DNA from: Takakia lepidozioides
Lineage: Eukaryota > Streptophyta > Takakiopsida > Takakiales > Takakiaceae
Assembly: GCA_030704615.1 (NCBI GenBank)
Contig: CM060733.1
Location: forward strand, 46,376,001 to 46,440,000
DNA length: 64,000 bases
Direction: 5' to 3'
Shown one piece after another: positions 21,023 through 31,000 of this stretch. A model generated the notes under the pieces. The model was not told the origin of the DNA, ran no database searches, and worked only from the letters and a program-made list of their open reading frames with translations. The number at the start of each line of letters is the position of its first letter. The stretch's first letter is position 1. Both the position numbers and the translations under genes were made by a program.

Positions 21023-21751
21023 TGTCGCGGCCCTTTGCCTTGAGGGCGGGGGGGTCGGGACACATGAGGGGCTGCCCCTGTGGTGGGGGCAGCGGCAGCG
21101 ATAGGTATGGGGGGGGGCTGAAGCACCCTTGAGTGTCCAAGGCACTCAAGGAGGCGGAGGCGCTCACTAGGTGGAGCCCTGCACACCGGGTTGCGGTGGG
21201 GGTGGCTCCACAAGGGGTGGTGGTAGCTTAGCGGGTCTTAGTGGGGGTGGCATAGGACTCACCATAGGGTGGAGACCTCGTGGTGGGAGTCGTGGGGAGT
21301 CTTGGGACTCATCACGGCCCAATGGGGTCGTGGTGAGAGGGCCAAGACTCACCGCGACTCACCACCGGGAGTCGAGGGTCTTCGTGGTGGTTCGCCATAA
21401 AATGGCATGGCTGGTTATGAAACCCCCGCGGACAGTTACAGAAGTATATATAGGGAGTAGTAACCCCGAGAACGGTGCAAGCCCGTTGGTGTCCAAAAAC
21501 TAGTGAGTAAGCAAGCGAGCCGGAAAGCGACCAAAGAGTGGGGAGCTGTTCCGGACTGCCATCTACCAAAGGGAATTCCACTAGGCCCAAATAGGTGGAG
21601 GGTCTTTCGGGAGAGCGAAGGGGGACCGTTATGTCCCGGTGAGCAGCCGAAGCTCCGTGTTGGCCCGGCGGCCAGGTTGGGAGTCAGGTGCGCGCATCAA
21701 AGCGAGTAACTATGACTTGAAGGGGAGCTTACCGAAGTGAGGTGCGTGACA
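21023..21751 (+). repeat. 3' LTR of the chromovirus
   Basis: Same length and ends as the 5' LTR, with about a dozen substitutions by eye. It is followed by CGAAA, the target duplication. Confidence 0.93.
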
Positions 21752-22620
21752 CGAAAGAAGGCAGTAGCCGTAAGGCGAAGTGGCTTTTAGTTACGCCCGT
21801 TCATTGGCCGAAACTTTCGAGTCTTCCTTCTTTCAACATACATATATATCTAAAAAACGGGAGGAAGCACTTTAATTAAATTAAGAAAATATATATACAC
21901 ATTATATACACATGATATACTCATTGATGCAGATGTAGTACCATATCTACCAACTCACCGATAATTTCACAGTTAATATTTTTGTGAGGAACAAGAGTGA
22001 TTTGGATTGACTTCAAAACTTGCCAAATCATTGGCCCACCAGCTTACACATTTTCCTGAAGTGTTTTCCAATGGTATTTGATCCATTAGGGGAGTTGTTA
22101 GGGACCTCCATATACGACCGAAAGTTTCAAACTTGAATGTGAAATAATGTGAAATAATGTGAAATAATGAGAACTAAATGCAAGCACTCTGCACGCATGC
22201 AATCTAATGGTGTTTTGCCGGTTTCATGCAATGTAGCATAGACTACTCCAACAAGCCCCTAAGCAAAAGGCAGGAGGTCATGGGTTCAAACTCACAAAAG
22301 TATATGTTGGATGTCACCCATGGACCATTATGACCAACCAAGCTGTAAAGGGGGACCTGGTGATGGGTATCTCAGGACTTTTAAGTCCTTGGGGGAGGGT
22401 TGGGCAACCGGTTGCCCTGGTTATGGGCATTTACAAGGTGTGGAATCTTCATTTTTCTTATCTTGTAGTCATTTCACTAAATCAGATGTTGATACAGACT
22501 TTGACAACCATATCTATCGATTTCGTTGACATTTGCCAAAGTTATAATGTGATGTAGTGCAACCCATTCCAAACTCCATAGCAGTAACAACGGACATGAT
22601 TAGCATTTTCTGTAAAAAAA
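21752..22620. other. Unannotated DNA
   Basis: No supported gene. A 10-bp unit GTGAAATAAT is repeated three times at about 22139-22169. Confidence 0.5.
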
Positions 22621-23205
22621 AATTGACTAGACGTGCTGAAGGCAAGCATAACTTACAGTGTCACTTCATCCCCAAGTCTTACTATTATTTGTTTGAAATA
22701 TGGATATATTCTCTTGGGTATAAAAGAGGCAATGTGGTTGCCCAAACCTCCAACGACTCTATAAAAAGATAAAAAAGATTGACTCCTACTGAAGCAAGCA
22801 TAACTTATGGTGTCACTTCATCCCCAAGTCCTACTATTTTTTGTTGGAAATATGGATATATTCTCTTGGTTATAAACGAGGCAATGAACCTCCAACGACT
22901 CTATAAAAAGATAAAAAACTTGACTCTTACTAAAGCAAGTATAACACTTCACCCCGAAGTCTTATTTGTTTTTTGTTTGAAATATGGATAAATTCTACAG
23001 GTTATAATTGGACAACGTGGTGCCCAACCCTCCAATGACTTTAAAAAAAGAGAAAAAGGTTGACTCTATTGAAGCTAGCATAACTTATGGTGTCACTTCA
23101 TCCCAAAGTCTTAATATTTTCTATTCAAAATTTGGATATATTCTATCGGTGATAACCAAGGCACCCCTGAACCTCCTCCAACGACCCTAGAGAAAAAGAA
23201 AGGGA
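22621..23205 (+). repeat. Tandem repeat, about 150-bp unit, four copies
   Basis: Each unit contains 'ttgact...gaagc.agcataactta', 'gtgtcacttcatccc.aagtctta', 'gaaatatggatatattct' and 'cctccaacgactctataaaaag'. Copies begin near 22621, 22776, 22917 and 23060 and have drifted. The small ORFs across this stretch are repeat-driven and not believed. Confidence 0.8.
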
Positions 23206-23329
23206 AGATTGTAGCCATGGCTAGCGTGACTAAAGGCATGCTCACTAGCATCCAAGTATTGAAGAGAAAGTGCCAAACAAGACCTCAAGCTGTAACGACT
23301 AAATCCCAAAGATCTTAAGCTCTTTCAAA

Positions 23330-24640
23330 GAGAACTTTCGAGCCAAATATTCCGACTGCCACAAAAAACGTTAAGATCGTCATGCTCTAAATCACAGAGA
23401 TTAATATCCTCAAGGGCATGTTCTATGTGCATTCTTGTCCATGCATTAACTACGGGATGGCAACAAGAGTTATGCCAGTTATGCGGGAAAGAACAAATGA
23501 GAAGATGAAAAAGCCCTACGGAGAGAGGAGCACCTAAAGCCTTGCCCCCAAAGCCTTCTTTCACTCGTAGCGAGGACACAAATCAATCAGCCACCCAATG
23601 TGATGCAAAGCTAACGACCTTACCTTTGAATTGCCGCAATTGCAACTAAACGGAACTTGTTGTTTCTTTCTGCAATCACATTTTTCTCAACCACTACCCA
23701 GTGGAATAGGACAACACTCCCAAGGGAGAAGGTATCTTGTGCAAGTTGTGGATAAACTCTTTTCATATTGTCCGGCTCTATACTGGTAATGTGAACTCCT
23801 AGGTAAGTCTTCTAATCGGTCAACTTATTAGATCACGAGGAAGCGCGCAAAATCAGAATAGTCATAGCCATTCCTCCATCAACGCGAAACCAATCCTCCA
23901 TTTCTTCCTTTGTTACTCTTTGGAAATGACGAATTCTAGTCATCCAATGATCCATCTCTTCCAAGGTAAACAACGGAGTAATATACATATACAAAGTTCA
24001 CGAGGCCATGGAGAAGCTTACAAAGGCAGAGAATTCTAAGCCATGGGTAGTTTGATTATCATCTAATGGTCTGACGTCAACGATGTAGATGGCACTAGGA
24101 TAGTGCGGATAATCCCCACCAAACAATAATGTAGGTTGAATTTCTCAACAATAGGAGATCTCTCATGAAGATATAACTTATATTATTGCCAATTTTTTGC
24201 ACCTTTTTGCTCCAGTCAATCTCTCAAAGTAAACCATATTGCCAACTTACGAGCGACCACATAGCTGAGGCACAAAGGTGGGACTTCCCAATCCCTGGTG
24301 TACCCATATATACAACTGATGTTAATATAGGATTGCATTAAAAATACTCCACTTTCGCCTCCAAAAGGCTTTGGTAGCAGGGTCTGAAGAATAATTGAAT
24401 GGAGAAACCATCACGTATTTCAAGCCAAGACATACCGGGCAGCATGCTGACAGAGTTGGGGACAATGTTGATAATTTCTGCTTTTACCTCGGGTGGTAAT
24501 AAACAACACAACTGAATCATGGAATTTGTGTCCATCAATTATTGACATGCCAATAGCGTTGGCTTCCAGGGCAAAGTCCCTCTTATCTTTTTTTTTTTTT
24601 TTTAAAAAAAAAACGTTGGAAGACTTGTATAAAGCAAGGA
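23330..24640 (-). pseudogene. Decayed Crinkler/RHS-like P-loop NTPase
   Basis: On the minus strand a conserved order is visible across frames. IQLFFRPCYQSLLE (the '.F.R.CY..L' element) is followed by the Walker A sequence GTPGIGKSHL (about 24278-24306), and later by DWFRVDGGMAMTIL near 23.87 kb, like the 'W...GG.PR..L' element. This order matches the NTPase module of Crinkler/RHS-type proteins. Stops and frameshifts are many, so it is not functional. I did not see an N-terminal signal or a nuclease domain. The assignment rests on short motifs; another STAND- or AAA-like NTPase is possible. Confidence 0.45.
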
Positions 24641-26220
24641 ACACACTAATGCAGTAAGTTAATGAACACTGCTTTATAGTTCACAGTTATAGACCGTAGT
24701 CATATTAATTTGTTTGTCGTGTATTCAAATTATATTTAATTTGATATGACAATTTATATATGATATTCATAAAATATATGATAAATATAAGAATATCCGA
24801 TAAATATTTAAAATATAATTTTATAATCTCAATCTTAGTGGATATAAAATAATAGTAGATGATATGTAACTTGATCGATCTAAAGAGACCTATGATTTGA
24901 GAAAAACTTGAGGTTGTAGAAAGTGAGAAAAACATGGATATTAATGCATCCTATACTAATGTTTTGGTGAGCAAGGAAACCAGTCTTGAGATCGATTCCC
25001 CAAGAGATCTTTCAACCAAAAATGCTAAGCACAAGAGAAAAATAAAAAGATAAAATGATTAAAATTAAACATTGTTGCACTGAAAATATATATAATTTAC
25101 TATCAAAATTAATAATGAATAATACTCCATATAAAAAACGATGGAATTGGCAAGACGTCGTTGCACCCTAGTTGTAATGGGCACATACCACTTGGGAAGT
25201 GGTTGTGGGTTCAATCCACTGAATAGTGCGTTGGGAGGTGACATATATGAATACATATTTTTGGGTTCATTCCCTTTTCCTTGACTACAAAATCATGGAT
25301 TCAGAATTCGAACAATATTTTATTGTGGTCCCAATGTAAAAAGCCAAACTCAGTTCTTACACATTATCGGTTCTTTTTTATTTTATTTTTCTTATCCGGC
25401 TAAACAAAATGGCATGCAAAAGGGACTCGATATCTCTTCCTACAACATTCAAGTTAGTGGGCTCCAAATATTGTTGATATCGGATATTATAAATAGTTCT
25501 TCGAATGCGTTGCTATTGAGCTTGTCAGTATTGTGGGTGAGATGCTCCAAGTTCCAAATTAATGCATGAATATTTGCAAGATTGTTTCTCCCCCCATGAC
25601 TCAACCAATGGGTACTCCCAGCTTTTCCAAGTGTGCTCATATATTATCATTAATGATCGTATGATTCCTACTTATGTAGTAATGCGTCTTCTTGAAGCTG
25701 CATGGTTCTTAGCCATGTCCAAAAACATAGGAAGAATCCACCTATAGCTATTAGAGACATATTCTAGCGTCTTAGGAGTCAATTGTTATGCATTCATCTA
25801 CGCGATGTGTTTTTTTTACCAATAATTTTCAAAGTGATTGGATATTTCATGAGTTTCTTGTCTTTGAGCAATTGATGATTTCCAATGAACAAGAACTCCA
25901 AGATCAAGCTCCATGCTCCTAAGAATGCTGCAGAGGCGCCGATTGCTCTAGGACGTAACGGGAATTAAGGGAGCTAGCCAGAAGTTTCTAACATGAAGTG
26001 CAGCAGTAAACGGACTCTCAGATTGTGTCTATGCAGCAAGGAAGTGCGCTAGGGGCAGCAAAGACGACGAGACAAAAAAGAACGACACACCGAGAACAAT
26101 TTAGGGAGTTACAAGTGTAGAGTGTAGAATGTATAAGCGTACATGTGTCATCAAGATAGAAGAGTTGAATATCTCTAAGCACTTAGCCCGCTCAGAACTA
26201 TCAGTCATGACCTGCAACTA
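24641..26220. other. AT-rich unannotated DNA
   Basis: Strongly AT-rich around 24690-24870 and 25040-25140. A poly-T/poly-A junction lies at 24590-24613, just inside the previous entry. No supported gene, LTR or TIR. Confidence 0.5.
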
Positions 26221-26647
26221 GTGAATCATGGTTGTGCTTCCCTCACTTCTTCAATTTGGCCCTCCCATGTAGCTTGGTGGAATCCAACAGTAGCGGACTC
26301 TCGTGGTGGCACGACGATCTTTATAGCTCCAGCTTTAGAGAACTCCTTCCAGCTTGTGGATACTTGGGTTACTTGTAGGGTACAGTGTGCTTTCACATGT
26401 CCCCAGCCATCAAATGGGAGCCTGTGTCTTTATTAATATGTATGCCCCAAATGATGTGGCTGATCGCACTGACCTTTGGTGCAAACTCCGTGACAAAATC
26501 CTCTCTTTTCCTCTTGTTGATCACTGATTTTTGGTTGGAGATTTTAACATGGTCGAAAATCACTTTGATCGCTTAGGCTCGTCGGCGCATACCATGTCTC
26601 CCGCCGAAGCTTCTGCATGGAATTCTGTTTGTTTTTCAGTGGGGCTG
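26221..26647 (+). pseudogene. LINE (non-LTR retrotransposon) endonuclease relic
   Basis: Plus-strand frames give GGTTIFIAPALENSF, then INMYAPNDVADRTDLWCKLR and FLVGDFNMVENHFDRLGSS. The NMYAPN and GDFN motifs are characteristic of the apurinic-type endonuclease domain of plant L1-type LINEs. A frame change near 26430 and a TGA where Trp is expected (DH*FLVGDFN) break it. It ends directly at the LTR fragment at 26648; no RT follows. Confidence 0.75.
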
Positions 26648-26981
26648 TGTCGCGGCCCTTTGCCTTGAGGGCAGGGGGTCGGGACACAAGAGGGGCTGCC
26701 CCTGTGGTGGGGACAGTGGCAACAATAGGTATGGGGGCTGAAGCACCCAGAGGCACTCACTAGGTGGAGCCCCGCACACCGGGTTGCAGTAGGGGTGGTT
26801 CCACGAGGGGTAGCGGTAGCTTAGTGGGTCTTAGTGGGGGTGGCATAGGACTCACCATGGGGCGGAGACCTTGTGGTGGGAGTCGTGGGGAGTCTTGGGA
26901 CTCATCACGGTCCATTGGGGCCGTGGTGGGTGGACCAAGACTCACCGCGACTCATCACCGGGAGTCGAGGGTCTTCGTGGT
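26648..26981 (+). repeat. LTR fragment, left part, split by transposon A
   Basis: Closely related to the chromovirus LTR (TGTCGCGGCCCTTTGCCTTG start), with several small deletions. The last nine bases (CTTCGTGGT, 26973-26981) are repeated at 38338-38346, where the LTR resumes. No internal region of the element is present. Confidence 0.9.
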
Positions 26982-27017
26982 CAGGGATGCCTCGGCGTGA
27001 GCCTGGTCACGTGAGCG
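26982..27017 (+). repeat. Left terminal inverted repeat of transposon A
   Basis: It starts CAGGGATGCC, then TCGGCGTGAGCCTGGT and CACGTGAGCG. It pairs with the reverse complement of 38303-38337, sharing CA, GGCGTGAGC and CACGTGAGCG in the same order. The subterminal stretch to about 27130 repeats GCGTGAGC/CACGTCA motifs. Confidence 0.75.
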
Positions 27018-27194
27018 TGAGCGCGTGAGCGCGACTGCGCTCACGCCACGTCACCTTGCACAAATGCCACGTCACGGAGCTCAGTCCACGTCATCACACG
27101 TGGAGGCCGAGTCACCACGCACCCAGAAAGAAGTGGAGTGTATTCCCGCGGATTGGCACCCTTTACCACGGAAACAAGCTGGACGACATAATAA

Positions 27195-27530
27195 AAGGCA
27201 TTGAATAAATGATGGATGAATGTACAGTTGGATGATAAACAGATGGATGAGTTTGAAAAATCTATGTAGATGGATGAATGACGGATGGATAAGAGTAAAA
27301 TGGATGAATGTATAATGGATGTTGAGCAATGACAAAAATTCATGACAGGAAGATGCATGACCAAATCTTTTGACGAATGCACAAAGTATATGAAATGAGT
27401 GTGGAAGGTTTGTGGGGTGGATTAAAGAGTACAGAGGATGAATGTACAATGGATGTTGTACAAAGGAAGCTTTCATGAATGGAGCACGCATGAATACAGT
27501 GTAGATGAATGCACAATGGATATGAGAAGA
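27195..27530 (+). repeat. GGATGAATG-rich low-complexity repeat
   Basis: Irregular repeats of 'gatggatgaatg.acaatggatg' lie inside the left arm of transposon A. No coding signal. Confidence 0.7.
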
Positions 27531-28014
27531 GTCAGGAAGGTTTGTGAGATGGATTCATACATATAGCAATTTAAACGAAAGTTGATTCTGTGATTATTAT
27601 TTGTTCTAAAGGAACAACTACGGTAGAGTAAGGGGATTCAACGTTTTCCAGATAATATGAAAATGAATATTAAAAGAATACAGTTCAGTCTGACTCAGAG
27701 TCAGTACAATGTATCCCCTCGTCCTCTGCATCTAAGTCTAAGTATTTTAGAACACCGGATCCACGCTGGATACACCTACGGCTGGCCACTAAAAAGTCAG
27801 GGGATAGGGACTCGGACGCGTGAAGTGCCATTGCTTCGGCATAAACAGGGAGCAAAAAATTGGAAAGGGGGCTGTCGAAAACAGACTCGCCAGAAATGAC
27901 TGTATCTCCTGAAGATCCACCGCTGGCTTTCCTGAAAGACAGCCTGAAAAAGTTATTACTGTAACTTTGATGTTATCGAGAAATTGAGTATGACTCCCAA
28001 AGAGGGTTTAGCAC

Positions 28015-31000
28015 TTACTCACATGAAAAGTCGTTGTCGACCTGCTTATCTTCGGGATCGTCATCATTTCGAATATGAATCCGATCAGTCTGTGTGCCTG
28101 AAGTGGAGCCAGACAAAAGGGGGAGGAGCACTGTGTTGTAGAGGTCAGAATCACCCTCCATACCAAAAAGGCTTCTTCCGCCTGCCTTGCATGCGTGGTA
28201 AGTTGCTCCTGCACCAGACAGGAGAACATAAGCAGTTTGGAGGAGGGGATTTAAGCAGATGAAACTGTTGAAAGGAAACCAATTCGGAAGGGAGAAAACG
28301 AACCTGTGGACACAGAAAGATCGACCACCCGTGCAGAGCGGTGGCTGCATGACTCCAGCAGTATTTGCATGAATGCTGGTGACTTTTCCTTTGCACCTCT
28401 CCAGGGAGTGCCATCTGGTCTCTTCAGAGTCTGACTGGACTGCATGAAGTTGTACAAAATGTCATCGACATGGGGCTCATAGGGGGGTTGACGAAACAAC
28501 CCTGGTCAGAAATCTCAAAGCTGCGGATGGAGGATGGTGTCTTTGATGTGCGAATCCTCCGCAGGCAGATCGCCTCGAACATCCTCGTCTGCCAAAGATA
28601 GCAGGTTAGTGTGGTAAACACAATCTAAAGTGGAAGTGTGTACATCGGCTATTCAGAACTCTGACACCAAAAAACCATGAATCGTTGATGATCGGTGTCG
28701 ATCATAAAACATTCTACTAGAGTGGAGCTGCAGAGAAAATTGAAACTCATGATCAAAGCATAAGCAGAAGGCAGACGGCATACCAGCTGACCAGGGAAAC
28801 CCCCTTTCACAAGGTAGAGGCTGTTCACACAATTCCATGTGCGCAAAACTTCAAACCCTGAAGACTTGAGGTATGATGCCAATGCCCGACGACTATCATT
28901 GTCACATGACTGAAAAAGCAGAAGTGTCCCTGCATCAGAGAGGAAATTGTTACAGAACCCGAATACCCAACTCCAGTAGTTGTCCTCGAATTTGTTCCAC
29001 CCTGGCGTCTTGCCCTTTGGAAGAACTTCTGGCACAGCCTGGCCATCCGGGATGTCGAGAATGACAATGTCGGCCGCATAAGTTTTCTGCACACCGCACA
29101 CGAAGGTGGGACCTGTGCTCACCTGCAACAGACATGTTTTTTATAAGAACGATGGCAAGAATGTTTTCAAAGAACGAGACTGAAATACTGCCAACGAAAC
29201 ATTCAGAGAAAAAGGAAAGAAAGTGGAATTCTCACCAGATTGAGGAATGAGATTATATTGTCCCAGGTAGGGGATGGCACCCCAGTGTATCCTCTCTTTC
29301 GACTCTGCATCATCGAAAGCCAACCCTCATTAACAATTTTCATCTCTCCTGCTGAATCAGAACGGGAAGGGTGTGGCTTGGCATCGAACACGCACTGAAG
29401 AGTGTGGGTATATCTTCCAGCACTAAAGTCCTGCCCACTCTCCATCTCCTTTTCATTCTCCTTCCCCTTGTCCTTTTCCTTCTCTTTGGACTTGTCTTTG
29501 TCCTTTGGCTTTGCTGGTGAGATGGCTATGACATCAACAGCCTTGTCTTTTGGTTTGCGGCCCGCCTTCTTTCCCTTCTGCGGCGTTCCCTGAGCATCAG
29601 GCTCCTTGGCAGCCAAGGTTGCTATGTTTCGTTGATACTCTTCGTCAGTCAAAGGCGCCAGGATCTCAGCGTTATTGTTCAAGTATTTCATATGCTGTTC
29701 TTGAAAGGTCGTGTGCTCAGGTGGGCAGTCAAGGTACCACCCACAGTCTCTGAAGTGAGAAGGACTCCAGTCCTTCAATATCCCTGCAGTATACATGGTT
29801 GGATCGTTTGCAGGGTCCGACCACATGTCAAGATAGTCGGGAATTCCGCTCAGGTGATTTCCTTCCATAAGCACATATTTCGTGTACCTGAAAAAAGGAG
29901 ATGAATCCCAACCCACAAAAGCGCTCAGTGAGTAAGATGCAAGTAGAACAGAAAGAATAAAACATGGATTGAAATGGCTCTGACAACTGCTCCAAGGACC
30001 TTTCAGGACCACACTACTGCTCCAGATATGAATGTCGTCAACGCCATTCAGAACATTCCATTCCATGACACTGTAAATACATCATAATCCAGGTGAATGC
30101 AAATAAGCGATTAGAAATGACACAGACATAGAAGTGAATGTCGTCAACGACATTCAAGAATGAAGCCAAATTATTATTGAAATGAAGCAAAATCACAGGA
30201 TGGAAATAAAAAAATTGAGTAAGGAACCATCCAGGAAAACTCAATGCACATTCATAACGAACCTATCACTGAGGACCTCACAACATCACTGTATGTGAAT
30301 GGCGTCAACGCCATTCACAAAAATACAAAAAAGAAACCAATTACTTAGCTCCCCAATCCATGAAAATTGAATTTGTCGTTTTTGAATAATACAGACACAG
30401 CTGTGAATGTCGTCAACGACATTCACTTTGGATTTCTTAAAACAGAGCTTATCAAGCCTCCATATTCATCGCAAGAGGAAAAAACAATGCAGAACAACTG
30501 AATGTCTGCATTGACATTCAGCAAAATGAAGTGATCAACCCTCATTGTAACCTCTATGGACATTACAAAAATTTAAATAACCTTGAGGACCACACAACAA
30601 CTCCGTATGTGAATGTCGTCAACGCCATTCAAGGACATTATCAATTCTAATCAGGGACAATATAATTGCACCCTTAGATCCTAACCAGGTGAATTCATAT
30701 ACTCGCTTAAGAATGACTCAGACAAAGAAGTGAATGTCGTCAACGACATTCAATCTGGATCTAAGATTGCAATCCATATGAAGCCACAATTTTCCCAAAA
30801 AAACAGTAGAGTTTCAAGTATGACATTTCACCTGTACACAACTCGCATCATGGCCCACTCTCCTCCAACCTGACTGTCAAAGTCGTTGGACCGTAAAATG
30901 TTACCATCTTTGGAGAACTCCCGGAAAAAACAGTATCTCCAGGTGAGACCTCTCCACTTCCTTATGTATGCCTCCAATGACATTTGGGGAGGGGAAACAA

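Larger units (their letters stand above)
14800..21751 (+). mobile_element. Chromodomain Ty3/gypsy retrotransposon (chromovirus), structurally complete
   Basis: LTRs of 729 bp each (14800-15528 and 21023-21751) begin TGTCGCGGCC and end GTGCGTGACA. The 5-bp duplication CGAAA flanks the element (14795-14799 and 21752-21756). A primer site for initiator-Met tRNA follows the 5' LTR. The interior has gag, protease, RT, RNase H and integrase with a chromodomain. By eye the LTRs differ at about a dozen substitutions plus G-run indels, so the insertion is young. Nevertheless gag and pol carry many single-base frameshifts. About 890 bp of non-coding sequence lie between the pol stop and the 3' LTR. Confidence 0.93.

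Noticed and set aside
27041-27491. Minus-strand ORFs of 113 and 136 residues
   Set aside because: They translate the GGATGAATG low-complexity repeat (His/Phe/Ile-rich) inside the transposon end.
29402-29593. Plus-strand ORF with repeated SFSFPLSFSFS
   Set aside because: Antisense of the Lys/Glu-rich linker of the methyltransferase gene.
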